A stretch of DNA of 64,000 bases from Trichobilharzia regenti. Lineage: Eukaryota; Platyhelminthes; Trematoda; Strigeidida; Schistosomatidae. Each line of letters starts with the position of its first letter. The stretch's first letter is position 1. The position numbers and the translations under genes were made by a program. This document shows, one piece after another, positions 34,191-45,118 of the stretch. Below the pieces are notes generated by a model that searched no databases, was not told where the DNA came from, and saw only the letters and a program-made list of their open reading frames with translations. Location of the stretch: positions 58,066,440 to 58,130,439 of the forward strand of contig OX235262.1 in NCBI GenBank assembly GCA_944472135.2, given 5' to 3'.

Positions 34191-35790
34191 CAATATTAAT
34201 AGTGGTAGGTAGTATAACGCTTAACATAAAGAAAGGATAGCAGAGGGCAGAATACAAAGAAATTGACAACAGTAATGGAAATGATAAGTCGATATATGTG
34301 CATGACATCGGGTACGACACTGAGACCTCTCAAAATTTAGTATTCATTTTAGCTGAAAGGTATGGGATTTATTTCAGTTTATTAGACGTATGTAAGCCAT
34401 AAAATGTATGTAGCTGAGCTAATGAATCTTCTTATACTTTTGAAATATCTATATGCTGTTTTTGACAGCTGCAAATTATGTTCATTTCATGCAACTAGGT
34501 ATTCAGAGTTAAATGTGAAGTGCAATTGTCAGTAGGTTTTTCGGTCTCAGTTGGTTGCCATCTAAAATTGATTGATTGTGTTCGACCAACATTCGAACTG
34601 ATGATGTTTGCAGAATAAGATGCTATCATTTTGTTGATGATGGCTAGCGGAAAACTCTTTGATATTTGCAAAGATGCATGCGGCGTTGGAGTCTCTGTGG
34701 GCAGATCATCAGACACTGAAGATCCACATACTTTTGACTGTAGACTCACGAATAGGAGGAATTATTGCCTTCTTTACTCCAGTGATAGTCACAGTCAATC
34801 AAATAACATCATTTAAACAGAAGGCTACTTTTAGTTTATCGAGAAATCAGACTGATTGTGTACAACTTATTTGTCATTAACTGAATTCAAAATCCTACTG
34901 ACATGGGGATTGATAACTATTACGGATTAATGTAAAAGCCGGAAAAGCATCCAAGGAATTATAAATACATGCCAAAGTCAGAAATTCATACATGGTTTGA
35001 AAGGTCTAACATATCAGGGTGTTGCATCAGCTCAATTTTCAGTCGACTCACTGAATCTAATTCACGTAAAATCACCAAACTCAATCTTAAATTATTACCC
35101 TTTCAACGATGTACACAGACGCCACCTCGTAAAACAGGCAGAAACTAATCGTTTACAGAACTAAAAGCATTGAAGAACCCTCAGATGACTGTGGAAGTTA
35201 TCAGATTATGATAAAAGGGTGATATACTCCAAAAATTAACCACACACAAATAACTGACTATCTGGATTTTGTAATGAAGCCGCATTGAACAGATACTTTA
35301 CATCGAAGTGATAACCTCTTCATGAAAATCCCACTGACCTCACTGCGTTCCTTAATGATAACAGAGTAACGTGTGTACATTGAACAATGTGTTCAGTCAA
35401 TCTGACTAATATTTTGAGAACAGTTATTCAAAATATTAGCTTACTTCAATTCCTCGACAAAATAATCTGAAAATTATTTCTGTGCATTGATGAGAAAACA
35501 ATAATTCATTCTGATGTGATCCTGTTACAAATTTCATTTAGATTTTAACAATATCAGCAGATCATTCGATATATGTTTCAAGAGATGTATATTGCTCAGA
35601 CTGACGAGTTTCAAGATATCTAAATGATCAAATGTCATATGGACAATAATGCGTTCGGTTTAACTGAATCAGTCATCTGATAGGCATTTAACTAGGTTAC
35701 TAACCCAGTAGGTGATACCAGATTACAATTCCATAAATAAACCTAGGTTTCCATGATACGACTGATATTTTCAGTGTGAAAGTATTATGT
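34191..35790. other. Unassigned DNA at the end of copy A
   Basis: No gene recognised. About 34290-35270 recurs inverted at about 2290-2930, for example the GAGACCTCTCAAAATTTAGTA region near 34321. The next direct unit starts near 35800. Confidence 0.4.
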
Positions 35791-35801
35791 GATTTTGGTG
35801 G

Positions 35802-36365
35802 TCAGAATTGAGGAAAGTGTCCACCTGAATGGTGTGGTCTATTCGATCCAGTCCAGTTTGGAGGAGCGAAAGGAGGGTACCGATCGAAAGGTGGATGTGA
35901 TTCAATCCGAAATGTTCCTCCAGGGCTTAGAAGAGGTGTGAACGGAGGATATTGTCCAACTGGAAATGACTCTCCAGGTCTCTGGGGAGTTTGGAATGTC
36001 AGGTTTTTATAAAGAGAGGCGGGTGTCTGGATGGAGAGTGCCGTCCTAACGAGGATGGAAGTCCTTATGAAAATCTCCCGTGTGGTAACACAGCCCTGGT
36101 GAAGGCCCAAAATGAGGGCGTTGTTGTCGAAAAGTCAACGATGTTTGAGGAACATTTGGATGTCCGTAGGCGTTCAACGGAACACCCACAGTACAGAAAA
36201 TAAATATTCGAACGGGTTAATATATTTCAAATAAGAAACTGAGTAATTGATTTTTATGAAGAATCCTGTTGAGTTGAAAAATTATTGATCACATTCAAAT
36301 TATATTTCTCCGAGAAATCCTGAGCACACTGAGCCACAAACGTAAGCACACAATCGTGTTACGAC
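35802..36365 (-). pseudogene. Degenerate paralogue of the proline-rich secreted gene (copy B)
   Basis: This is the counterpart of 5555-6115. On the minus strand, a frame at 36110-35802 ends in a proline-rich stretch (SPGGTFRIESHPPFDRYPPF, ending GGHFPQF and a stop), in a different frame from the leading VPLNAYG-type segment. The two halves of the old exon are therefore out of frame. The acceptor position again reads GG instead of AG, so the loss predates the duplication. Confidence 0.55.
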
Positions 36366-38138
36366 CGTCCGAACAACAAATAAACTGTTAATCACCATGG
36401 AAGCTGATATAATAATAAAGGAATATGAAGAAAGACTATGTGGGACAGATTTGGAAGAATGTCATCTCTCAGAATGCTTTCATGATTATTATCCTCAAGT
36501 GAAAGTTTCTCTCTCTCTGAAATAGCTTTGCTCATCCTCATGTATATGCGGGTAAATGCTCAGCCGTCCAATATATATATATATATATATATATGCTCCT
36601 AGCAAACAGCCACCAGGAATTCAGAAATGCCCAAATCACTTACTTCCACTCATGGATTTTCCGGGTGAAACATACTCACCAATCATCAGTCCATTCATAC
36701 TATGATGTGAGAACAGATTTTAGAAGTGTGAACTAATTTACGGGAGCAATTTATTCAAAGATTCAACAAGAATTAGGTATGGGAATGTCCTGGAATTAGA
36801 TGAGGAGAGACTGATGTCAAAACCAACTCCACAAACAAACAAACAAATTCGAACATACATCTGGCACGACGTGATGTGTATAACTCAGATTCAACACTCC
36901 ACAGCCTTCTTCAATTGATCAACGACAATATTGCCTCATTGAGTACCCAACTTATGCTCTGTACAGGTTACTTGAACTAGTCTCATGAAACGAAACGACA
37001 ATAAAATCAAACTGACTCTCATTCTATCAAGATGGAGTTGATTTGAATGATGACAGGGAGAAGCGATATTACCTCCATCATTCGTATGAGGTGTGAATCA
37101 GATTCTGTGAAGGAAGGAAGAAAGAGCAGAATTGTTATTGAACTGAAAGTGTGAATAGCTGAAGTCCACTCAGTCGGTGTGTATGCGTTACATTTCTCTC
37201 TAGCTACATAGGTTTCCAGAGGAGACAATGTCTGTAGAAGGATGCATTAGTATGGTAGAGATTGACTCGTATTATTTTAAAGTAGTCTGTGCACCGATGA
37301 TGACGAGAAAACTTCATCACACGACATTGTCACAAATGAAGATCACTGAACTGACAGAACTGACTTCACAACGACGAATACACATCGTCATATATACTAT
37401 GAGATTAGATTCATCAACACAAATTATTAAGTAGGGAATTGAAAAACACGAGTTCTCTATGTTTTCAATTCACTGTGTAATTGAGTATCAAGTGAATTGT
37501 TGAGGCCAACAATGCATGTGATTGGAATATATTTCGTCTCAACTGTTGACTATTTCATTCACTTGAGAATTAGATCTCACATGATTTTCATGATTTGATA
37601 GTTCGTGAGTATTTGTGATGAGATTAGTGCTCTTTCTCGAATTAACGAAAGCACATTTAGGTTGTGATTACATCAAGTCATTGATTGAGTGTGTGTATGT
37701 TGTGTTAGTCACAGTTGATGCGAAGTTGTCAATAGTGATTTTCGACGTCATGAAGAATAAATTACCGTCATTTAAGCGGAAGGCTGCACTCAGATTATCG
37801 TGAAATCAAACTGATTACCTACTACTCATTAGCTGAACTCAAAATCCTAATGACATATGGATTTATGACATTTATGAATTAGTGTAATAGCTGGATCTAA
37901 ATCGAGGTTCTGTTTCGAACCACTTTACTAGCAAATTATCATTTTTTGAATTAGAAAACAGATAATTAATGGAGCATCTGTACTTCTGTTAAGCGTCCCC
38001 ATCCATAAGAACCACACTGTCTCTATCCTTTCTAGAGAGATTTTGCTTAAACTTGCCACTGAATATGTTAAAACGACTTAGCAGATTAGCATAATCGAAT
38101 ATTACCCAGTCATCTGCAGATGGATCAAACATATGCTG
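36366..38138. other. Unassigned DNA with microsatellites (copy B)
   Basis: Collinear with 6116-7905. The (TC)n and (TA)n tracts near 36508 and 36573 differ in unit number from copy A. The coding-like relic ending in the VVLMDGDA motif lies on the minus strand at 38130-37980. No gene is called. Confidence 0.4.
37680..38136 (+). repeat. Flanking direct repeat, left of the second LTR element
   Basis: About 457 bp is repeated nearly identically at 43077-43533 on the other side of the LTR element. Copy A has this sequence once (about 7439-7895). This is far longer than an integrase target duplication. Confidence 0.85.
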
Positions 38139-38418
38139 TGTAATCGCACTCGTCAAGCAATGATCTGAAACAGAGAGCAAAGCGCACGTTAGCAGCGTGA
38201 TCACACAAGTGTTGCGTGCTAGTAAGAACGAAGACTCAAGGTCAAGTATTATATTTACAACCAATCGCAATACAATTAGATAAGAGGGAAGGGGCACTCC
38301 TATTGGTCATCCGTTGCCTCGTCTTGGGTAACCAATCCCTGCATACTTCGCAGCCAACCTGAAAGTAGACAAGCATGGTTTGAACATTAGAAAACCGCCA
38401 AACTTACCATGCCTTACA
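38139..38418 (-). repeat. 3' LTR of the second element
   Basis: This 280-bp LTR has perfect ends, TGTAA at the left and TTACA at the right. It matches 42800-43073. On the minus strand it follows a polypurine tract at 38419-38435. Confidence 0.9.
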
Positions 38419-38435
38419 CTACCCCCTCTCCCATA
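38419..38435 (-). other. Polypurine tract of the second element
   Basis: The minus strand reads GGGAGAGGGGGTAG immediately before the 3' LTR. Confidence 0.75.
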
Positions 38436-38453
38436 GGAGCACTGTTCGCAGTG

Positions 38454-39929
38454 CTAGGTGACTGTTCCTGCGGGACTTGTCTGAACTAAGGCCTGTTGTC
38501 GAAAAGGTTTTAGTCTATTGAAGTGTGTGACTAGACTATGAGAGGAATTCGGTTCCTGAATCCTACAGGTGCAGTCACTTAGTACCTCTACTACAGTGAA
38601 TGGTCCTTCCCAGCGTTTATGGAATTTAAGAGCTTTCCTTTTAGGTGGTGCCTCCTTAGGTAGCATCACTTTGTCTCCTGGCTCCACTGGTGATCCATGT
38701 GCTTTCCTATCATAGTATTCTTTCTGGTACCTCTGGTTTGTTTGGAGTATATCCCTAGTCATCTGATGTACCTTGTTCAAGTTTCGTCGAAGTCTGATTG
38801 CGTGTTCGGATGCAATCAGTGTATCCTCTCCTAGTGTGTTTGAAGTCAGATCGATTGGCAACCGGAGTTCTCTTCCAGTGACCATATAATGAGGCGTTTG
38901 ACGCGTAGTTTTGTGAATACTTGCTCTGTATGCCATTAAGCACTGTGAGAGTGATCGGTCCCATTCCCTGGGGTTGTTTTGATCTACAAATGCCTGCAAG
39001 AGGGATTTAAGTGTCCGAGTGGTGCTTTCAACCAAGCCATTTCCCTGTGGGTGGTACGCGGTAGTGCGTGTCTTCCGGATACCCATTATACGACAGAGTT
39101 CGCTGACAACGATACTTTCAAAGTTGGATCCTCGATCTGAATGCAGTTGAAGTGGTGCCCCCCAACGGCTGACCCAGTGATTAAAAATTGACTCTGCGAT
39201 GGTTACAGCATCAATCTGTGGTATCGCAATATTCTCGCACCATTTGGTAAAATGGTCTACCATGACTAAAATATAGTTGTTATTTCTGGAAGTTACTGGG
39301 AGAGGTCCAACCAAGTCTATTTGTACTAAGTCATTCGGATGGCCAGTTATAATGGGTTCTAAGGGTGCCTTATTATATTTGTGCGGAGCCTTAATAGTTT
39401 GGCAGGAGTCACAGAAATCTATGATGTCTTTCCTCTGGTGAGGCCACCAATAACGTCTTTTAGCCGCTTCAATCATTTTCCCTGAGCCCGCGTGGCCTAA
39501 CTGCTGGAGTAATGACAATAGTACTGTGGGTAGTGCCGACTGTGGAGCCACAACGCGACGAGTATAAGTGGGGCCATGTTGGTAGTAGAGGATGTCATCG
39601 ACAATTTTCAGATTATCCCACAGAGACCATAAACACCGGGTTTCCCATCCAAGCTTACTTATTTCCTGGGTTGTCGGTCGTTCGCCTCCATTTCGAACAC
39701 GTTCGTAAATCAAGGCCAGTTCAGGGTCTGAAGACTGAAGTTCAGGCCAACTATATGAAGTATGAGCCTCTAGTTGGAGCAGTGAAACCTGTGCTTCGGT
39801 GCATGATGGGCAGTCACCGTGATACCTAAGAGGTTTTCTTGACAATGCATCTGCATTTCCATGATTCTTACCCGGTCTATGCATGCATTCGAAGTCATAC
39901 TCTTGTAGGTGTTCTTGCCATCTGGCAAT
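38454..39929 (-). pseudogene. pol: Integrase and end of RNase H, second gypsy element
   Basis: The 476-residue open part (39884-38454) begins in the connection domain (HRPGKNHGNADALSR). It contains the integrase zinc module (HAGSGKMIEAAKRRYWWP to CDSCQTIK), the DDE core (VQIDLVGPLPVTSRNN, LHSDRGSNFES, AYHPQGNGLVESTTRT) and a C-terminal GPFTVVEVLSDC motif. It is the downstream part of one pol frame interrupted by a stop between 39930 and 39928. All catalytic acidic residues are visible, but the protein is separated from its reverse transcriptase. Confidence 0.85.
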
Positions 39930-40142
39930 CTAACCCTCAGCTTCTTTGAAGTTATGTAGCCAGCTAAGGGCTTTGTGATCAGTGCGTACAATGAAATGTC
40001 TACCGAGGAGATATGCCCTAAAGTGTTTAACAAAATTGACCAGTGCCAGCATTTCTTTCCGCGTGGTGCAGTAATTCTTCTCACTCTTGTTGAGTGCTCG
40101 ACTTGCATAAACTATCACCTTTTCTACTCCATCTGCGTCTTT
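39927..40142 (-). pseudogene. pol: RNase H segment between two nonsense codons
   Basis: The frame 40118-39930 reads VYASRALNKSEKNYCTTRKE and FIVRTDHKALSWLHNF, typical RNase H. It is bounded upstream by an in-frame TAA (complement near 40142-40140) and downstream by an in-frame TAG (complement near 39929-39927). Coding resumes in the same frame on both sides, so these are point nonsense changes and not frameshifts. Confidence 0.8.
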
Positions 40143-41441
40143 TTAAGACAAAACTGCCTCGATACCAGAGTCGCTAGCATCTGTATCTAGGATGAATGGA
40201 CCTGCCTGGTCAGAAACATTGGGATACGCTAGGATAGGGGGGCTACATAAACAGTTTTTAAGTCTTTCGAAGGCTTCCGTAGCTGATGCTGTCCAATTGT
40301 AGTCTTTCTTCTTGAGAATGTCGAATAGAGGAGCTGCAAGGAAAGAGAAGTTAAGTACAAAACGTCGATAATACGAGGCTAACCCTAAAAAACTATGTAA
40401 CTCGGGGGCTGAGTTTGGAAGCGGCCAGTCTTTAACTTCCTGAACTTTTGCTGGATCACATTTAATGCCTTTGGCTGAAACAATGTGACCTAAGAAACAC
40501 ACTTCTTTCCTGAAGAATTGACATTTCGATGGGTTCAGTTTTAACCCAACGGTCTGCATCCGTTCTAATACTTCGGAAATATCACTTAAATGTTCGGTCA
40601 ACGTCTTACTATGTATGATAACATCATCTAGATATACCAAACACTTACCTGGTATGCAATCACTCAAGACCGTTTGCATGAGGCGTTGGAATGTTGCTGG
40701 GGCATTGACTAACCCAAACGGCATTGTTTCAAACTCATACAGGCCTGCTTGTACAATGAATGCTGTCTTTTGCCTGTCATCTGGGTGTACTTCAACCTGC
40801 CAATATCCCGATGCCAGATCTAGAGTGGTAAACCAATTCGATCCTTCTAAGGCATCAAAAGTGTCGTCTATGCGTGGAAGGGGAAAGCAATCTCGTCTGG
40901 TTAACAGGTTCAACTTATGGTAATCTACACATAACCGGAGTGTCCCATTCGATTTCTTAACTGAAACTACCGGTGAAGCCCATGGAGATACGGATGGTTT
41001 GATGACATTTTTCTCTAACAGTTCATCAACTAACCTGTTAAGCTCCTTCTGGTAATGTGCAGGTACTCGCCGTGCAGGTTGTCTACAAGGTGGGGCGTTA
41101 CCCGTTTCTATGTGATGTTGGACCAGTTTTGTTCTTCCCGGGCTTTTTCCATCCCAGTCAAAACAGTCCTCATATTTGTCTAGCATTTTATTAAAGTTGG
41201 CAGCCGTTTCCGATGGTAGGGGTTCTATAGTCGTCAGCATTCGCTGTTTCTCATTCTTAGCATCTCCCTGCACGCCAAAAGTGCCGTGCTCTTTGCCGTT
41301 CCCTACAATAAATGGGATGGAACAGTCCTTCAGTATAAGAGTCCTCTGACTACAATCTATTATTCCGGACAGCTTTTCCAGGAGGTCGACTCCCAAGATT
41401 ACCTGCCACGGCACCCGGGTAGAGATGATGAAATTGTGTGC
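40143..41441 (-). pseudogene. pol: Protease end and reverse transcriptase, second gypsy element
   Basis: On the minus strand the frame opens near 41441 with NFIISTRVPWQVILGVDLLE, the C-terminal part of the protease domain. It runs through a complete reverse transcriptase (LRLCVDYHKLN, DLASGYWQVEV, FGLVNAPATFQRLM, catalytic YLDDVIIHS, LGHIVSAKGIK, FLGLASYYRRF) to the start of RNase H (LDTDASDSGIEAVLS), where a TAA ends it. The N-terminal protease half with its catalytic Asp is not upstream on this strand; it lies inverted at 41438-41713. Confidence 0.85.
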
Positions 41442-41713
41442 CTACTGTAAACCTAATCGGTGTCACCTCCTCCCCGAAAGTTGTAGGTTATATAGGTGGA
41501 AAAAAGTGTGTTATGTTAGTTGACTCAGGAGCAACTTGTTCTGTCATACATTCCTCATGTGTTCCAGAGACGTTTAGGCGAACAATAGGGACTCACAAAT
41601 TGCGGCTTACGACAGCCAATGGAGATTGCATGCAATCCCAGGGACTGGTCCTGCTGCCACTTAAATTGGGAACACTGTCACTTCAACACAATTTCATCAT
41701 CTCTACCCGGGTT
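41414..41713 (+). repeat. Inverted protease segment with short foldback ends
   Basis: The plus strand at 41438-41713 encodes the element's own protease N-terminal half (TVNLIGVTSSPKVVGYIGG, then the catalytic LVDSGATCSVI), ending HNFIISTRV. The minus strand at 41441-41414 encodes the same NFIISTRV before continuing into the reverse transcriptase. About 27 bp is therefore present as an inverted repeat at the two ends, and the block between is flipped relative to gag and reverse transcriptase. This looks like a template switch or a hairpin-mediated inversion. Confidence 0.8.
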
Positions 41714-41775
41714 TTCCACGTGACAGGCATCCGATGAATTCATCCGATGGCGGGAGGTCACGGTTAGACCGTAGG

Positions 41776-42110
41776 ATGATTCAGAGCGATCATGGACAAT
41801 GTGATATTTGTTTTGAATCAGTCCCATTTGACAATATGTTACTACTCTCTAGGTTGCTTGACATTATACGTTACTTCTATTCTGCGGGATCGTATTGATG
41901 TCAGCTGTGCATGTCCAAGTTACCAGTGTAGTCAAAATGGTTGGTTGACGGAATCAGAGATAAAGGAATTACTACCCTCTGATGTTTATGAGCGGTTTTC
42001 TCTGAAGAAACTTCAGCGAGAAATTGAGCAAAATATAAATTTGACGTTTTGCCCAGCGGTAAATTGTGGTGCTGTCTGTCAAGTCCCTACTAGTCTAAAG
42101 GTGACCTTAC
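41776..42110 (+). pseudogene. RBR-type (RNF144-like) E3 ubiquitin ligase fragment inside the LTR element
   Basis: The plus strand near 41788-41850 reads QCDICFESVPFDNMLLLS, the first half of a RING1 domain. After a frame change at about 41850 it reads CLTLYVTSILRDRIDVSC, then CPSYQCSQNGWLTESEIKEL and ending LTFCPAVNCGAVCQV. That is the end of RING1 and the start of the in-between-RING domain, with the Cys spacing of RNF144-type ligases. RBR ligases transfer ubiquitin through a RING2 cysteine, which is not present here. The stretch between the two frames lacks the expected Cys/His cluster, as if about 20-25 bases (or a micro-exon) were missing. It is antisense to the retroelement genes. Non-functional fragment. 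Confidence 0.7.
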
Positions 42111-42118
42111 CGAATGGT

Positions 42119-42697
42119 TCAAATCCTCCTGCCAAGGGCAACAGACGTCCATCGACTCTTCCAGGCTTTCCACTGGGCGTGCCCTAGCTTCCGCTTCTGC
42201 CATGGATGTTGGAGTGTGCAAGTTGAAGTCCTTCCTGTAACGGACGTCGACACCTGCAAGAACTTGGAATATATAGCGTTTTCAACCTCTGAATATGTCT
42301 TGTCCTGCATAGCTTGACGCGCAAGCTTGCGGAGACGTAAGGTGAACTGATTGATAGATTCACCTTGTCTCTGATTACACTCGCTGAATCTTTTCAGCGC
42401 TTCAATGGGAGGTATTGGTGGCACTATACGTGCTCTTAGAGTACTCAACAGGGTGGTCAAGGGAATATGCACGTAATCCAAACCAATTGTGTACATTTCC
42501 AAGGACCGTCCAACAGAATCGATGACGAATGCGTTCGGGTGAGGCACATTCATCAGATCGATGTATCGGCACAACATGTCCGACCACAGCTCGAAATCAT
42601 CACCCACCTCCAGTGTATGCGGCAAGGGATGGACATATCGCGAAGCAGGCTGATTTGACTGAAAGGCTGGAGCCCTCACTTCAGCTAATTGATCCAC
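42119..42697 (-). pseudogene. gag: Gag of the second gypsy element, C-terminally truncated
   Basis: This 192-codon minus-strand frame carries a retrotransposon capsid region: HPLPHTLEVGDDFELWSDML, LRARIVPPIPPIEALKRF, and NQRQGESINQFTLRLRKLAR. No zinc knuckle follows, because the frame runs into the junction with the foreign block near 42110 and stops. The N-terminus lies about 100 bases after the 5' LTR. A frame change near the end (around 42230) adds a non-homologous tail. Confidence 0.75.
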
Positions 42698-42799
42698 CTC
42701 GTTGGATGCTGTCTCTTTGACAGGCGAAAAGTTCTTGGAAGCCTCATTGGGTCGAGACTTGGAAGAAGAAAGTTTTTTCGTTGGCAGGCTCGCAATTTA

Positions 42800-43073
42800 T
42801 GTAATCCCACTCGTCAAGCAATGATCTGAAACAGAGAGCAAAGCGCACGTTAGCAGCGTGATCACACAAGTGTTGCGTGCTAGTAAGAACGAAGACTCAA
42901 GGTCAAGTATTATATTTACAACCAATCGCAATACAATTAGATAAGAGGGAAGGGGCACTCCTATTGGTCATCCGTTGCCTCGTCTTGGGTAACCAATCCC
43001 TGCATACTTCGCAGCCAACCTGAAAGTAGACAAGCATGGTTTGAACATTAGAAAACCGCCGAACATACCATGC
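42800..43073 (-). repeat. 5' LTR of the second element, missing its outer end
   Basis: This matches 38139-38413 with about three differences. It stops at CCATGCC, lacking the terminal TTACA, and continues directly into the duplicated flank. The outer end was therefore lost in a rearrangement after insertion. Confidence 0.88.
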
Positions 43074-43076
43074 CAC

Positions 43077-43533
43077 TTGACTGAGTGTGTGTATGTTGTG
43101 TTAGTCACAGTTGATGCGAAGTTGTCAATAGTGATTTTCGACGTCATGAAGAATAAATTACCGTCATTTAAGCGGAAGGCTGCACTCAGATTATCCTGAA
43201 ATCAAACTGATTACCTACTACTCATTAGCTGAACTCAAAATCCTAATGACATATGGATTTATGACATTTATGAATTAGTGTAATAGCTGGATCTAAATCG
43301 AGGTTCTGTTTCGAACCACTTTACTAGCAAATTATCATTTTTTGAATTAGAAAACAGATAATTAATGGAGCATCTGTACTTCTGTTAAGCGTCCCCATCC
43401 ATAAGAACCACACTGTCTCTATCCTTTCTAGAGAGATTTTGCTTAAACTTGCCACTGAATATGTTAAAACGACTTAGCAGATTAGCATAATCGAATATTA
43501 CCCAGTCATCTGCAGATGGGTCAAAAATATGCT
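43077..43533 (+). repeat. Flanking direct repeat, right of the second LTR element
   Basis: Near-identical second copy of 37680-38136 (differences include C for G at about 43197). It then continues collinearly with copy A at GGTCTCAGAGATGC. Confidence 0.85.
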
Positions 43534-44754
43534 GGTCTCAGAGATGCATATTTCGTGGCTGGACGCAGAATACAGGATAGGCGGAAAGTCCTCCTGTAGA
43601 CTCATCACTATGATAGATAAACAAGCTTTCCAGTGGGTGAGACTTCAAACTACTACCAGTTGCTTCAAACAAGACAGTCTTACTCATCTAGCCACTAAGT
43701 CACACTAGTCATCCCTTGCATAAGTGGTGGGACGAAACACGAGTCCCACAATTTATTGGTAACCACCATCATATTAGGGAAGATCACGTATCCTACCACC
43801 TTCATCAAATGGAAATGATGACACGAAGCAAAAGAAGACAATTGTGAGTTTCTTCCAAGAGAAATTCGCGACGATAATCCATTGATTATAAAGACCATAC
43901 GTTGAGTGACGCATGAAATCCCAAAACACAGGATGTGTCGAAAATACGGTCCTAGATTAGGAATGAAGCATGAATTATAATATACAAATCCCAGTCGCGA
44001 GGCATCTGGGCCTGAATGCTGTTCAAGCACAATCAATGTTCGTCGTTAATAAAACACAACAATACTGTGTTAGAAACGACACAGGCATAGAGTAAAACAG
44101 CCAGCGAACGTCACACACAGAATAAAAGGATACAAATAAACTTATTTCATCAATTACTGTTACATAGATGAAGCAAATGCAGCAGATTATGTTTAACGAT
44201 AAGAAATTGGTTGCTATACATGAAATGGCTGTATAGAAAACAAAGTCGAGTCCAGGTTTTGAAAGCGTAGTTCATACTACTCACTAATGATAAGTAGCAA
44301 GTAGTGGGTAGGAAAACAACGATCTCGACGAGCTTCTCGATTAGTACTCTGCATTTGCTCAGTTACATAAAACGCTTATTTCTGTGCCGTTTATGACCAG
44401 GAATTGGTGGAATCTATTGTATTTGTTTCACTTTCGAACACTAAACCTGTGGATTTAGTCCCGTTGACTAATGATACCTGTAGCTAACTATTTCGTATAT
44501 TCTGACTGTTTTACGCTAACTAATATCTATAGTTGTATATATTGTTGGATTTACATACCCAAGTTGACCCAAGTCAGTGAGTCTGCGATTTTGATATCAT
44601 TTTTGCTAACTGTATTTGACAGTGATACTAGTGTCACGGTTTTTTATTGTATTTGTCGTTGCCCTTCTTCTTATTGTGAATTTTTATTTTCCTTTGGCTG
44701 GTGTTCTTCTGATTGCTTTATTCCTAGTTTTCCTGATTCTAATGGGAGTAAACC
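43534..44754. other. Unassigned DNA (copy B)
   Basis: Collinear with 7896-9116. The 113-codon minus frame at 44036-43695 matches 8399-8058 but shows no recognisable domain. Nothing else was identified. Confidence 0.4.
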
Positions 44755-45118
44755 ATAAGGTCGCTCCTCTCTAAACTGCATATACATGTGACAATCCCCT
44801 GCTCAGGCGTGAGTCTACCAATCCCACCTTGTAAACAAAGCTGCTGCAGAAACTTCAGTACAATGAGTCTCCTTGTGACAAAAGAAAAAGTCTGTGTGGG
44901 GAACTGAAACGTCCCCACCATGCATGAGACTGACGAATCAGCTCAGATTGCACACGAGATGAAAGATGTGCATTCAAGTACTGGGAATATGTGAAAGCAG
45001 ATGTTATGGAAGTGGATTCACCACATTTTGATTGGAGAGTCGATGATCTACTCAGGTCACCAAGAAGACAACGAGGAGCACACCGAGTGTGTGCTTATCA
45101 TGATGTCACCAACGACAT
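44755..45118 (+). mobile_element. RTE-clade element, 5' end fragment (copy B)
   Basis: Counterpart of 9117-9480, with the same GGTCGCTCCTCTCTAAACTG start and endonuclease remnant (SGHQEDNEEHTE), ending in a (TA)n tract. It is inactive. One extra C near 44872 shifts the frame relative to copy A. Confidence 0.7.

Larger units (their letters stand above)
5551..35790 (+). repeat. Segmental duplication, copy A (about 30 kb unit)
   Basis: Sequence from about 5551 is repeated in direct orientation from about 35800 with only a few percent difference. Matching landmarks include 6987-7193 with 37228-37434, 8058-8399 with 43695-44036, 13259-13600 with 48898-49239, 18985-21250 with 52839-55114, and 26866-27204 with 62550-62888. 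The offset changes stepwise wherever one copy has an insertion. Copy A alone holds a Penelope-like insertion and a Ty3/gypsy insertion. The alternative is two haplotypes placed in tandem by an assembler. Confidence 0.85.
38139..43073 (-). mobile_element. Second Ty3/gypsy element, antisense, rearranged and carrying a host gene fragment
   Basis: This element reads on the minus strand: 5' LTR (43073-42800), gag (42697-42119), a foreign and inverted block (about 42110-41441), protease end plus reverse transcriptase (41440-40143), RNase H, integrase (to 38454), polypurine tract and 3' LTR (38418-38139). LTRs differ at about three bases, so insertion is fairly recent. Two in-frame stops in the RNase H region, the loss of the gag zinc knuckle and the inverted protease make this copy non-autonomous. 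It is a different lineage from the 27893 element, with LTRs of 280 versus 338 bp. Confidence 0.88.

Noticed and set aside
41776..42110. Intact host RBR ligase gene at this position
   Set aside because: Only part of RING1 and IBR is present, with a frame change, no RING2 and retroelement sequence directly on both sides.
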